The translations under genes and the position numbers were made by a program. A DNA stretch of 64,000 nt from Gordionus sp. m RMFG-2023 (lineage: Eukaryota; Nematomorpha; Gordioida; Chordodea; Parachordodidae). Shown one piece after another: positions 23,703-43,200 of the stretch (within the stretch, counting starts at the first letter, position 1; each line of letters begins with the position of its first letter). Where the stretch lies: the NCBI RefSeq assembly GCF_954871325.1, contig NC_088775.1, forward strand, positions 9,091,561-9,155,560, in the 5' to 3' direction. The notes under the pieces were generated by a model that made no database searches, was not told the DNA's origin, and saw only the letters and a list, made by a program, of their open reading frames with translations.

Positions 23703-25839
23703 ATATAATAATAATTTTATTTCTCTGATTAATAAAGTTAAAATTGATCTACTTGCTGAAGATGTATTTCTCAATATTTTTACTGCCATTATTAACATAT
23801 AAATATAAAAATTAAGTTACATTTCATTTAATATTACAATGGCATATAATTATTATACAACAAAACAGGCGTCGTCATGTTAGCTTCCTTTTAATCTGTA
23901 AAACGAGCAGGCTCTTATTGCCTGACCAAACATACATATGCTATCCCCTCTCAAAAAGTAATACAGATCATCAAAAAATCAAACATTTGTAACCCTCTCT
24001 TGAAAAATAATAGAGATCATTAAATATATGCATATACAATTTATAAATTAACTCAATTCTATAAAAACTCTAAATATAATCTTCTTCACATTTTAAATAA
24101 TATTAGCACTAAATAATTACTATTTGATTTTAACAATAAAGAGTTTTCCAAGTTTTTAACAAATAGATATCCAATTCGAATCAATTAAGTCATTTTAGTC
24201 ATGCTGAATAAGCTTTCAAATGGTGCCTTGGAAGGTTTGGTAAGGTTTGTAGTGTTGTATTATAATAAAAGGCTATGTTATATTTGGAAAATTATTTTAA
24301 TAGAGGGAAAGTTCGTAATCCTAAAAAAGAAATCCGGGGCATGTTTTATATATAAATTATTTTTATCATTTATGAGGTGTTTTAAAATAACTAACTTATA
24401 ATCAGAATTTTTAGAAAGGAAAAAACCTCATTTAATAGTACCATACTTCCTTTGCAAAATCCGGGCCAAGCCTATGGTTGTAAAGAAAATAGTAATCTTA
24501 TCTACCCTGCAATATTATTGTAAGTAAGATGTATTCAAAATATTGACAAAACAATATATTTTTGTTACTGGAAGTCGAATTCCTTTCTTGGTCTTAAAAT
24601 TATTAAAATTATGTTTATAAAATAAAATTAATTTTACATTTTTTTTCTCCATACCTATATAAAAAGTAACGTTTCCTTCTTTCAGTCCTAATAAATTTTG
24701 TAGTCGCAAGTTGCAATTTTTTTTAAAAAAAATTATTTTACTTATTCCGATCCAGGTATCTAAATCTTGGGGTATTTTTTTTAAAAAAAAATAAGAATGA
24801 ATATATTATGGTCAATACATAAAATGGCATATTCCGGAAATGAAGTTTTGAAGAAATTATGGAACGCTATCGGAATTGAAACGGGAATTCTTGGAACGTT
24901 TCTGGAACAGTTCCAAAAATTATATGTAAAGGGTGCTGGAAAGATTCCAAACCTGTTTATATTCTAATGGAATTCAGTCGCCCTAGAGCTTTTAACTCTA
25001 TAATCTCGAACAAATTAGGGTTGGCCAATTATCCAATTCTCCCGGAACTCGTCCACTTATGTCTGATAAGAAAAGACCGGTTGGACTCAAAAACATTCCT
25101 TGGCCTAGAGGAAAACACCCTACTCTTACCAAACATTGATCTTTTTAGCCCTAAGGTCAAGATTATATAGTACCACGAATTTTCATATTTTCATTTTATC
25201 CCCAAGTCATTTTTGCCAATGGCTCCCTAGACTCCTTAAGCTATCTTTTTTTTTTAAGTTTTAAGTGAAAAATATTTCTCAAATTTATGGAAGATCATGG
25301 AGGATCCTCTATTAAAATGTTACAATTAATTATAATTGTCGTCTTTTGGAACAACTATCTTAGTTTTCTAGGATCTCAAGGGCCTCTTTTTGCTTCCCAC
25401 CCCCCCTTCCCCCCACCCCTTATGTTTTTTGTTTAAAATGAATAACTTATATTTGTTTTGTTTTTTAAATTGTTTTCATGTTTTTTTTACATATTATTTT
25501 AATATAGTTTTATATATATAATATGTTGTTTTTAATAAAATTTAGTGTTTACTTTTTGAGCGATTACAAAAATTTATTTGCTTCTTATTTTTTTTATGCT
25601 GGGTTAGGGTTTTTCGATGTAAATTTTAATAGAATGGCAAGATTAATTGGGAATTACAATGCAATAGCAAGATTAAAAATTTATTAATTACTTATTTATA
25701 AATGGTCAAAGTGACAGGAAAACTTTCAATTTATTCATAATACTAACATCAACACCAACAGAATTTAATTATTTAACATAAGCATTTGATTAAAATCAGC
25801 CTTTTCCCCTACCTCATATATGCGCAATTCTCGGGTAAT

Positions 25840-26065
25840 AGGTTTTTGCTATGCCCAGCTCTTTTTTTCTTAAATTATGGACGGTAATGACGATCTTCGA
25901 ACTGTTGTGCGTACAAATACGTGCGGCTTGCCCACAAACGGATAGAGGGTCTCCTCATTTTAATTTTTCACTAAATTTATTTCAGATAGATGGGAATGAG
26001 GAATACCTAACTTAGCTCTGTCAAACCTTCAATGATAAACGGCAAAAGCGTTATAAATCACGTAT
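25840..26065. repeat. Dispersed repeat or possible structured RNA family, copy 2
   Basis: Second copy of the 15600 repeat in the same orientation, with the shared blocks GCGTACAAATACGTGCGG, CTTGCCCACAAA, TAGAGGG and AGGAATACCTAACTTAGCTC. The CGTA/TACG stem is kept although one flanking base differs. The two copies are about 10 kb apart and their linkers are unrelated. Confidence 0.6.
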
Positions 26066-26558
26066 CACATAATAAATAAAATTTTTACGTTCTTAAATAC
26101 TCGTTTTTCTTCCTTTAATTGGAGTTGATTTACATTAATTATTTACTCATTATTAAGTGTGATGATGAAAACATATTATTTTTTTTTAAAAAAATCGAAT
26201 TTTAAATAATTTTAACCGTTATAAAATTAAAATTATATAAATATCAAATAAAAGTGTGTTTAAATTTAAATGTATAATTTTGTTACCAATTTAATGTTGA
26301 GAGATATTTTGCCCTTTATATTTATAATTAATACCACCGCTCAAATATAAATTGAGGATGTTTTAATTTTCTTAGATCTATTAACTGATATATATAATAT
26401 TATAAGTATTTAAATGAATAAAAATTGTATAATAAATAAAATAGAAATAAAATTAAATATATTTTTTTAAGAACACGTTCCGGACGATCTAAAATGCGGA
26501 ACGGAAATGGAACACAAAAATTTATTTGTTCCGGGTTCCTGGTTAACCTTAAATTCAC

Positions 26559-26605
26559 AGTTAGCGCGAATCCGCAGCGATTTTGGCCTCGAATTCGCGC
26601 TAACT
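26559..26605. repeat. GC-rich 16-bp hairpin
   Basis: AGTTAGCGCGAATCCG (26559-26574) is inverted as CGAATTCGCGCTAACT (26590-26605) with one mismatch across 16 bp and a 15-base loop. The arms are about half G+C in a region that is about 75% A+T. It could be a tiny fold-back element, the core of a decayed transposon or an expressed hairpin. Confidence 0.7.
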
Positions 26606-27424
26606 TTGAAATCGGGGAAAGCAAAAATTCCTAAAAAAAATAGTAAAAAAAATTAATATACTTTGGAAATAATAGTTCGTTTCGTTTAAGTATTCTATAT
26701 GAAATATAAAACAAATTTTTGCAACAAATTCCTATACAATAAAATTGAACAAGCTTACCTCGTATAATTCTTTCAACATGCTCTATTTTTAATAATTTAT
26801 ATAACAATCATTTAAAAAATATTGGCTTTAAAAGAAAAATATTATTTAAACTTTTTTTAAATGATAATTACAAGTAAATTTTAGCGCTAATGTTAATCAT
26901 ACGTTACAGATTTGGATAAAAATGGGCATTTGATGATCCAAGCTCGTCCGTGGACCAGTGGCAAAAAATTTTTTAAACTTAAACCGGACCCAGTCCTGTC
27001 GAATCTTTAAAAAAATATATAGGAAGAAATTTCAAACTCAAAATATTTATTTTATTTTCTATTTCAATGTTGGATATCATTTTGACACAGTAAAATAATC
27101 GAAATTTACAGTTTTATAATAATTGCTATCCCCGTTTTAAAATCAAGTTGTTCAGATTAATTCATCTTTTGATAGTTTCAAATTAAAAATCATTTTTGAG
27201 TTTTTGTTAAATTTTATCAAATGTAGTGGGTTTTGTCTAATATAAATACTAACCCTAATCTTTGTCTTAATCTCTAACGGTCCAATGGTTGGGTATTAGG
27301 CTTTAGCCTGAACCACATAGTTTGGTAAAAACTAATAGGAACTTATTAGCTGCTTCGCTATCTGTTATATACCGAATGTAGTTGGTTAGGTGTCTAATAA
27401 AATTAGTAAACCCACGATTATAAT

Positions 27425-27530
27425 ATTAAAACTGTGAAAATAATCATAAAATTGAGCATTTATTTAAAAAACTGTGAAAATATTTATTAAACTATGAGTA
27501 TAATTATAAAACTGAGCATTAATTTAAAAA
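27425..27530. repeat. Short tandem repeat, about 62 bp period
   Basis: AAAACTGTGAAAATA, ATAAAA(T/C)TGAGCATT and ATTTAAAAAACT recur in order about twice, with one partial unit. Degenerate and AT-rich. Confidence 0.6.
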
Positions 27531-28979
27531 ACTAAATTTGAATATTCAGCTATAACTTCTAATTTTATGATGGTCCACTATACATGTTCTATTTATTATT
27601 AATAAAATATTAATAGTAGATATTTCCCATTTCTTGATTTTTTTGAAAAAACTTTTCTTATTTTTTTTTATAATTGCGATATTCATTCAGGCAAAAAAAA
27701 ATATCAGGAATGAAATATATCATTAATTTTTCGGTCTATGGGCCAGTCCTATTCTATTGTCAATGTTAACAGCCTGGCACGAGCTAGGCAAGACGGCCTT
27801 GCAGAACTTAATTACAATTATCAACTTTTAAATTAAATAAACCTTTTGTCGTGTTTATACGGTCCCCAAACAAATCTAGAACGAGAAATTATATCGATTA
27901 TAATATATAACAAAATTTCAATGCATCTATAATAGCGGACGTGCAATCAGACATATGATGCAATAATACTCATGTCACATCAAACGTGTCTTTCACGATA
28001 CAAGCTTTCCCTTTTTACAGATGAAATTCGATATCTGGCAGGGAACTTTTCCTGCGTTGACCCACCATCAACAAGGGTTATAAAATAACAGGATTTTATA
28101 ACAAATAAATATGAGGATATGTTTGACACATATCAGTTCATTATTTTCGACACAACAATGTTAGCATCCTTATGAAGCCAGGTGTTTAGTCTAATCAAAA
28201 AAAAACTTGGAAATCCTAAACAATTAACATATCTACGTCAGCACAGTGGAATTTATAAAATATGATTTCATTTGCTTTGTGAGTTCATTTTCTGATTAGA
28301 ATGGCAAGAGAATTAGAAACCTATTATTCCCTTAATTTCTTTCTCATTTGATCATATATTCTTAATTATTTCTTTTGATTTAAATATATTCTTTTCTTTC
28401 TTTTTCACTATTGTTCTCGCCTTTGTTACATTTAATATTGATTTTTTTTACATATTAATTTTACGGTGTGATTGTTAACTATCGTGTGCATTGTTGTAAA
28501 TAGGAATATTGTTTTTATACGAGATTTTATATATTATCCATTATATTTACCCATAAATTTATTGTGCCAAATTAATGTGAAAATTATCAAAATATACCTT
28601 CTTTTATGCATGTGATATAAACTAAAAAAAATATACATAAGTTAAAATTTGTGTTTAATATATCAGAATATAAATTAAAGATAGTTTACTCGGGTCATCT
28701 TCATGGGTACAATACATCACCTTTTCAACTAAGATAAATGTTTTATGATTTTAAAAAAGAGAAAAATATTATTAAACATAAAACGATAATGTTTTTAAAA
28801 TCAATTGTTATAAACGATATTTTCTATAAAATTAATCTATAAAAGGCATTCCCTATAAACGGCCATCTCATTAATTGTTTTCTCTATAGAGTTAATATAA
28901 AAAAAATTTACTCTTAAATTTTAAAACTAATTACATAATATATTTATTCCTATAGTTTTAATCTTTAAAAATGAATAAA

Positions 28980-29640
28980 TATAGCATAAAACGGATAAGA
29001 AAATAAGGAAGAAAGTGTAGTTTTGAAATGCTCCTTGGAAAAAGAAGCTAATGTTTACCTTGAGGGTAGATATGGTTAGCCTCTGTTGTAAAAAGAGCCT
29101 ATTCGAGACTCACAGAGCTTGAAGATGTGAAATCCCAAATATTGAAGAAAGGATAAAGCAAGTTTTACTTAAAGGTGTTAATATAGTGAAAATATTTGGA
29201 AATGAAAACGTAATCTACTAAAATTTCGTAATATTTGACAATTTTAACTTGTTCGTCGAGTAAGTTTATTATTTGGTTAAAATGGGGCGCCAAGGGATCT
29301 AAGCAGCAATTGTTCCAAATATGAAATTGGGCCCCTTTCCATGGGATCAAGGAGATTCTATCAGATCGCTTTCCACCGTATCTAAAATTTCAGTTGATTC
29401 AAGTATAACGGGTATTTGGGGGTGATATTAAGACGCCTTGGATAAGGAAATTGTATTAATAGTACCTGAGTATTTCGAACTCAACAAGATAGACCATATA
29501 AACTCTGATTTTCCTTTGCTGTATAGGAGTTCTAGTGTCAGAACAGATGTGAGAAAAGATAAACTTTTCATCTTATTTTTAAAATATGAGACTCGATTAC
29601 TCTGGAAGTAGCTCTTACACTATTATAATTTAGTAACGGT
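28980..29640 (+). pseudogene. Unassigned decayed coding-like region
   Basis: G+C is higher than the surroundings and one plus-strand frame carries protein-like text around 29400-29600 (for example IVPEYFELNKIDHINSDFPL and DVRKDKLFILFLKY), but with stops and no intact frame. I do not recognise the family. It may be a dead gene or the body of an unidentified transposon. Confidence 0.3.
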
Positions 29641-30451
29641 AGCATAAAAAAGTAATCAAACAGACATGTATCATTTTGGGGCAAATCCAAATGTGATACC
29701 AAAATAAGATAGATTGGTGACGATGACATTGAAAACGATTGCAATAGGTGATTTTTTTATTCACAAGCTAAGATTGAGCGGTTATTTAATAAGGTAATAC
29801 TAATTGCGTTTTTACACTTGGAGATAGAAAAAAGATTCGTCGATACCATAAGAATTAAACATTTTTGGGAAGCATTCAATTTTTCAATTTTTTTAAAAAA
29901 ATATAATTTATTTAACAATTTTTACTATTCTTTCACGAGGATTTTATAGAAATTGAAAATCAAGGGTGTTTTATCAATTTAATAGAATAATGAAGGCAAA
30001 TTTATGTCTTAGATAACAATATAAACATGTATTATGAAATCGCACATTTAACTTAATTCATATTTTCCATGGGGAAAGAAGATTCATCCTCTACCCCAAC
30101 CCCTGTCCTTTTTAAATCTTCCTCTATTAAATACATTGTATATAATCGTTTCTCCTTAAAAATATGGAACTCAAATTTCTCATTGTTAAAATTTTATTAT
30201 AAAAAACTATTACTTGATTGGTAATTTATAGCTAATAAAAAAATGTAATTACATTTTCGAAATAAAATTTATAATCATTATAATATTATTAATTACTTCC
30301 ACTACATCCAAATAAAACGATAGCTGATAACACAATGATCAAAGTTTTTATCATTTTTAAAATTATTCTAAAAAAAATTATTTAAAGTTTCTTAAAGAAT
30401 ATTTAATAAAAATGATGTATATATTTTTTTTTTTTAAAAAATAGATTATTA

Positions 30452-30900
30452 TTGATATTATATTTACTAATAAAAAAATTAATTTAATTTAATAAAAATC
30501 AACCAAATTTGTAATTTTACATTAAATTTATAAGATAATTTTCCTTACATAAGTGTGTTTATACATTTCAAATTTTAAGACATAGGTTAAGAGTTCGTAT
30601 ATTTGATAATATTATTTGTTATGAAGTAGAAGTGGTGTTTCGAGTCATATATTATTACATACTTACTCCATTGTGAACCACAGTAGATAATATTATATTT
30701 ACTAATATAAAATAATTTTTAATTTGAAAAATCAACCAATAATTTGTAATTTTTCTAATATATAAGATAATTTTACCAGCCTTGGCATAAGTGTGTTTAT
30801 AAATTTCAAATTTTAAGACATAAAGGTTAAGAATTTGATAATAATATTTTTATTATGAAGTAGAAGAGGTGTTTTGGGTCATATATATTTACGTACTCGA
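30452..30900. repeat. Direct duplication, about 234 bp period
   Basis: TTATATTTACTAATA near 30458 and 30693 each start a block. Both continue through AATCAACCAA, AAGATAATTTT, ATAAGTGTGTTTATA, ATTTCAAATTTTAAGACATA, TTATGAAGTAGAAG and GGTGTTT. Identity is about 85% by eye. Copy 2 carries small insertions. Confidence 0.85.
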
Positions 30901-31525
30901 TACATGGGTCAGCAGTTCTAGATAAATGCGTAGTGAGTGTATATAATCATTGAATCTCAACAAATTTTTTACCAGGGAGGATAAGTAAATCTTTTAAAAT
31001 TTGTGATTACGTGAGTCGCGAAAATTTTTCTAGTAAAATTTAACAAATATTTGTAAATCGCATTCGAATGGGCGGGTTTTTAACCTAAACGCCAGCCGCC
31101 CCAAACCCTGAATTCTTTAGCCTTCCAGCCGGGCCCCCTTATAATTTTGATAAGGTATATTTGTTTAAGATATTTCGTTTCTAAAAATTTTAACTAAGCC
31201 AATATTTTTTGCTGTTAGTGCCTATGGATGATTTGACCGAAAATAATTTTAGAATTAATAATTAATATAATTAGAGATTTTAAATTAAAACAAATATGTA
31301 TTTAAATAACATTCTCTTTTACTCTTCTTAAATTGTTTTAAAAATGTTTAGCACAAAGATCAAGGTGGGAATAATTTACATTTATTAATCATTATTATGA
31401 TTTCCATAAATATAATACAATGTAGATAAAGATCATTATTACCAACAATCATCGCTATATAGTATAAGTTTTTACATAATTTTTAAAATAATATAAATAA
31501 TAAGAGGGGGGGGGGGAAGAATGAT

Positions 31526-36876
<5,351 letters not shown>

Positions 36877-37243
36877 ATGTTTAAATGCCACTTAAATGTT
36901 AGGTACTATTTAATAAAATTATTTATAAAGAGGAATAAAATCCTATATAATATATTGGATAAGGATAAGGATAACAATATATTACTTGAATATTTTATAT
37001 AAGATTTTGATTCAAGCTTATATTATCTATTAAAGATATAAAACAAAATATTTAAACATTTTAAGATAAACCCTTTATTTATTCTGTACACTCTGGCCAT
37101 TATTTATTCAAAGACTATTTATATAATAGAAGAAAATTTCACATATTCAATTTTTTTTAGTTCTTCTCGCCATGAGCAGGGTCAACCATAGCACCATACA
37201 AATTTAACATTCATTCATTAAATTAACATTTTTAAATTCAAAA
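36877..37243. promoter_or_regulatory. Divergent NKAP/NUP85 intergenic region
   Basis: The start codons of two housekeeping genes lie 367 bp apart in opposite directions, so this interval should be a bidirectional promoter plus both 5' UTRs. It contains two GGATAA-type repeats near 36956-36972 and a GC-richer island near 37160-37195. In-frame stops precede both proposed ATGs. The promoter role is inferred from layout. Confidence 0.6.
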
Positions 37244-40200
37244 ATGTGGATCTCAAATAATAAACTTGCACAATGGGAATATCAATCTACTACAAAAGGT
37301 ATTTCATTTTAAGAATATTAAAATAAATTTAAAGGAAGATGTAAAAAAGGATAAAATTCTAAAAATTAGATTGCTGCATGCAATAGATTCTTCAATTATG
37401 TGTAAAATTTATAATCAAGCTGCAAGTTTTTCTTATATTCCTATATTTTTTAACTATAATATTATTAAGATATTTTTTATAATTTGCAAAAAATTAATCA
37501 TTTGGAAAACAAAATAAATACCAATATGTAATAATTACACATATTTTAATTTATTTACAATTATGTTTAGTTTGGTGACTCATAGTCTTAAATATAGAGC
37601 TATAATTAAATCTGCAATTTTAGAATTACAAGAATCAGGTTTTTACTTTATTTATATTCATAAAACTAAGATTTTATAGATATTGTTTTGGAAAAAAATG
37701 ATGAAGTAGAATAATTTGTATATAAATGTATTGTATAAAATATTTTTAGATATGCATACTAAGTGAAATAGAATTTTTATGGAATCTAATAGAAATTATA
37801 TTTTTTGATGAAAATCAAAGTAATTTTAAATGTATATATTTGTGTATTTGTCAAATAAAATATCAAGAAAAATAGCATTTTAGTTGAAAACAAATATATC
37901 ACCTTTTTAATAATATTTTAAATAATATAACAAAAAGAGTACATTATATTAATTTCAATTATATAATTTTGATATACAACAATATTGATTTATCACATTA
38001 AAAAAATTAGGTGATTATATTATAATCCAATTAATCAGATGGATATCATGGCATTTCACAGAACCCACTCTTAAATTATACCAATTAATATCTGAAAAAA
38101 ATGATGGTGTTTTACAAAATCTAGAAACTTGGAACATTGTAAGCATACCTCAAATCACTTAATTTTATATTGAAGAAAAGTATGAATAGTTTGCTGTCGA
38201 TGATTATATTTAGAGCTCAGGCCAAAATATATAAAAAAATAAGAAATTTTATATTTTAAAATATAATTATTCATGTTTTTGGGGAACTTGTAGTCCCAAT
38301 TCCCATTTTTAAGAATGAGCATTTTTTATTATATTATAGTTATATAATTGTTATTTTTAAAATAAATATAAGTTGAAATAAAAAATATATCACCTGCAGG
38401 CTCAACCTGGGTACAAAGGCCAGGCTGTATTTTAATTTTTAAATATACTTGGCCAGACCTAAAAAAAAATTCAAAAAATACCTGGGCGCTGTATAATTTA
38501 AAATCAAACATTTTAAATCTCCATTATTAGCTATAAAAATTAAAAATAAATATAATATATAATATATTTTAAAATATCTCAGCTCAGCCTGAAAATTTTT
38601 TTTTAATAAAAAATAATCCGATTGGTCTTAAAAATATAAAACCTTGACCAGATTGAGAAAATTTTTAGAAAAAAGGCTGGGTTGAGCCAAAAAAAATTTT
38701 AATAAAAAAATCCAGGCCTGACCTCTTCAAATGTGATATTTTTTTCAACTTAAAATCATTTTTTGAGCTCGTTTTTTTTTAAATTTAAAATCTGATCTTA
38801 CCATAAATGTATTTCAGTATGTTCAGAATACCTATCTCATGAATTTTAGAAAATTTTACCGTTAAACTTTAATTTATATAAAAACTATGCAAAAACCAAT
38901 AAAAGTTATACTAAGCTCAAAGGTTCATTGCAAAATTATCTGAAGTTCATAGGGTAGGTATTCTAAACATGCTGGAATACATTTCTGGTATGATCAAATT
39001 TTTAAATTTTTAACGAAGCACTCAAAAAATGATTTAAAGTTGAAAAAATAACACATTGCCACTAACATATTAGGAAAAAGAAAGTGGAAATAGAGATTGA
39101 AGGACAATTAGGTACATGGCCTAGACATGTAAAACAAATACGACTGAGAATAGGAGGTATGTAGAAAAAGGAAATTTTGGGATAAGATGAAATTTGATAT
39201 AGAAAAAGAAAATTTTGGGATGAAAGCAAAAATTATGTAGAAAAAGAAAATTTTGGGATGAATGTTTACGATACCAACTGTATGCTTACTAAACTGTTAT
39301 CAATTTATAATTTTAATACACAAATCTAAATTTTAAAATTTCTTTATGAGTTTAAACAAAATTTTCCTTTTTATTAATTTATCCAACAAAAAAAACTTTT
39401 TAAAATTTTTTTAATACATTCAATTATCTTATAAAAGCAAACTTTGATACAAACAAACTAATTATTCAAATTATAACGATGCCCTTTACCATTATATATC
39501 TTTTTATTTATTTATATTATTCAAATTTTGTAACTAAATACAACAATATAAATAAATTAGGTAAAAAGTTACAAAAATAAAATCAAAAAAGAAATATTTT
39601 GTCAATTTTCATAAATAAGTTATACTTTAACAAAATATTTTAAATGAAACCCAAAAATAGGATGAAAAGCTATCGTTTTTTGTTTAAGCCCTTGGTTACA
39701 ATTATATATAGCATTTTACCTTGTAAAATTATTATATTAGCTAAAAAATTCATAGTTATGGTTAACTCTCTTTCACTCCTAATATTAAAATATGAATGTA
39801 ATTAAAGATATACGCTATAGAATTTTAATATTTATTAGATTTACGCCTTAATATTACAAGGTCAGGTTGACTTGGTCTTTGACTTTCTATCTTCCCAATA
39901 TTTATTTATAACAAACGAAATTTTTCGATCATGCTTGAATTTGCTAGAAGGATGCCCCATCATGAAAGTATTAAATTTTCAATGTTTCTTTCTGTAAAGT
40001 GATTAGCAATAATGAAAGAATTATAAATAAATAAATAGTATATAGTTTGAAAGAAAAATAGAGCCTTAAATAAACGAATATAATAATTAAAATAATATAT
40101 AAGATTGTGGACAAACCACCGCTTAACAAAAATGTCCCGAATTTTGAAATTTTGCATAAGCTCTGGTCCAAAGAATGTTCCCATATGTTGGAAATTTTAA

Positions 40201-43200
40201 CGGATCACAAATTTGACGATACTGACGATATAAATATCAACATCGTTAAAACTGGAATTTCGAACGTTTTAAAGGTGGTATTTTAAAAAAATCCTGAATA
40301 GATTTGAAACGAATATTTATTAAAAGTTATGGAATTCTTTTTTAAAAAAATTTGCTAATTTCCATTTAAATTTCCTTGTTATGGTTGTGTACAAAGCACG
40401 TTTCAAGAGATTCTTTAACTTTAAGGAATTCTAACGTTATAGTTTTGAAAATTTTCAAATTTAAGAAAAATATTGGCCATGTTTAACATTGAAAATTTTA
40501 AATTAATCTTATTTCATAAATTTTTTTAAAAATTTTCGAATTAAATTTTTTGATACCTCGAGCCTAAATAACAAAATAAAATTGTTTTCAGATTTTAACT
40601 GGTGAAGATGGAATATTTGCGGAGCTAGCTAATAGCCAACCTTGGTATTCTACCTTCGTTTCTACATTATTTTATCAAAGCCCCACTGTCACGATCCAAG
40701 ATATTCCTTTTAATTTACAAGTTTAATCGATATTTTATAAACGCATTTGGACTTGATTTTTATATCTCTTAAATAAACAGATATGTCAAACTTAATAAGG
40801 GGATAAGGTTGGAATTATATCCAGGGTCTATGAACACTGACATATATATTTTTAAAAAATAAAAAAGTAAAGGAAACGGAAACATTATTTTCAAAATTAT
40901 CCACAATCTTTTCTGGAAAAATTTGTTCCGGAAGTCCATTTGGCCTCTTGTAAAACATTCAGGCTTTTTGTAACGTGTCGAATATAAAAACTTAAAAATT
41001 GACGCGAACTGAACATTTCTAATCTTAAAATAATTAAAACGGGTGCTGATATCCAACAAAAAAAAATTCTGCTTCCAAAACGTCCTGGTTTATACAAATT
41101 ATAGTATCTGGGGGGGGGGGGGTGTAGTCGTTTGTGACGACCACTACATATTCTCGTCAAGATTTATTTATTACAATATTTACTGATTTTTTTTTATTAA
41201 CACAAAAAAAGGAATTTTTCAGAAAAATTTGCCCCAACGTTAAAGACAACCTAAATCAATTGGATACCATAATCATTTCCATATTCGAACTTGATCACTT
41301 TTCCGTTTTAACTGAATTATGGTGAAAGATCCTTCCCCATAAAAAAAATTGTACCTTTAATATGATTGGTCAGACCAGGTCTCACGATCTGGCTTGACCC
41401 TGACTCACTTTTTCTCACTAAAAAAAAGAAAATTTGAATAATAAACATATATCTGAAGACTCTCATTAGTAAATATTATTTTTTTGAAAATCGCATTTTT
41501 AAATAAGGCCTTTAAAATAACCCTTTTTTAATAGTTTAGATATAATATATTTATATATACACTAATAATAAGAATAAATTTAAACATAACATTTATAGAC
41601 TTACATCTCCTTTTTTTTTATATAAATTTAAAAATATCTAAACATTTGACTCTAGTTTTAACAGGCGACTGGAGATTATTCTTTAAGTTGTCGCACTATT
41701 AAATCTAAAGCGATTCAGACTAGGCCATGCTAATATCTGTTCTAGCATGATAAAATTCCCTAGCGGCTCCTGACAGTAGAATATCCTGAGTGATGTTTCC
41801 AAACTCTAAATCTTTTTTACATAAAATTTATTAGGCCCATCAACTTTTTGTAACCCCACAAAGTATTGTTTACTAACAGCAAAATACATTTTTTTTACAA
41901 AAAAAAAAGTCAATATAACAATGATTGGTGGTTTCCTGCCCACGTGTCAGATCTCTTTGCTAGAATCCTCGACTTAAAAACACCATGTGTCAAGTATACG
42001 AGAATTAAATATGATTTATTTAATATAAATATGCAATTTGAAATTCCTATTTCTCCACGCATCATAACTTGTTTTACCTAACAGAGGTCTGCAAATGGCA
42101 AAATTTTTAGGCCCCACCTGGAGGAAATTTTCCCGGCAAAGTTTTTGCCCAACCAAGCCTGGTCCAGTTTAATTTTTTTAATAAAGTTGCCTGTCTGGTT
42201 TTTAATTTTTTTTTTAAATACATGGCCTAGACCAAAATAAAGTTAACAGCTATTTAATCTTGTGGAATGATTAAATTAAAAGCATTATGGAGTATCATTT
42301 CTATGAAATATTAGAATTTATCAAATATATATACAAAAATAAATTTTGCCAAGCCCGGCCTAAAAAAAAATTATAATTATAGATCTCCGATCCCTAATTA
42401 GTTTATTTCTGCTAAATTCAGAAGTAGTTAAGAAAAACTAAACGAAGTATCTTTTTAACACTTCGGGCTGAGCTCTAACCCCAATACATTATTTTTAGAG
42501 AAGTTTATCTCCCTCAACGAATAAAAATGAATTATGAGTTATTATATCGCATTTTACCTTGTAAAAATATCATTTCAAACTTCTAAAAGCATCAATGTTG
42601 AACGGCTCGATTTAACTAATTTTAAATTAAGATTTTACCATTACGCTCCAGATTTAATATAGATGCCCAAACTTTTCTACCAACTATGGCCAAAACATCA
42701 TGGTTGCGTAATATTTTTTGACGAGAATATTGGGTTAGTCATTCTTAAAAATCGAACCGTTTAGCAACACTAAAAAGCATCATGATGATACTAATATTTT
42801 TGATGAGTTTAAAATGATAAGTTTTAGGAATGGCGATGTATTTTACGAGGTAAAAATAAATTGCTATGCTGAGTCTTTTCAAAAATTTAATTTGAATTGG
42901 GATTAGTGTTTATTAGATTATTTTTTTTCATAATTTTAATCCGAAATTTCTAACACGAATAGTGCGTTATTCAGTGTACTATTAGTAAAACAGAAAAACA
43001 AAATATGCCATATTAATATGTGTTTATTTATTATTTTCGAAGAGCCGATTGTGATCTAAGGGAGTATATTATACTTGAATTCGTTTCGAATTTCAGTGAT
43101 CATGGAAGGTAATAATATCAATTTTTTTTCTTCAAATATTGAAAAAAGAAGGATTGAAAGAATAAAAAAATAATAAGATGATGTTAAAAACATACCAATT

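Larger units (their letters stand above)
23703..31525. other. Gene-free stretch with dispersed repeats and coding-like debris
   Basis: No gene with recognisable homology. Segments rich in GGAACG or CGTTCC at 24838-24925 and 26464-26545 look like opposite ends of one decayed hAT-type element of about 1.7 kb, although no clean termini were found. An unassigned 67-codon frame lies at 24967-25170. A 28000-28260 stretch has fragmentary coding character only. A run of 11 G sits at 31506-31516, next to the NKAP stop codon. Confidence 0.45.

Noticed and set aside
24967-25170. 67-codon frame with EFSRPRAFNSI
   Set aside because: Slightly GC-rich and neat, but no family, no splice sites and it lies between decayed GGAACG-rich transposon-like ends.
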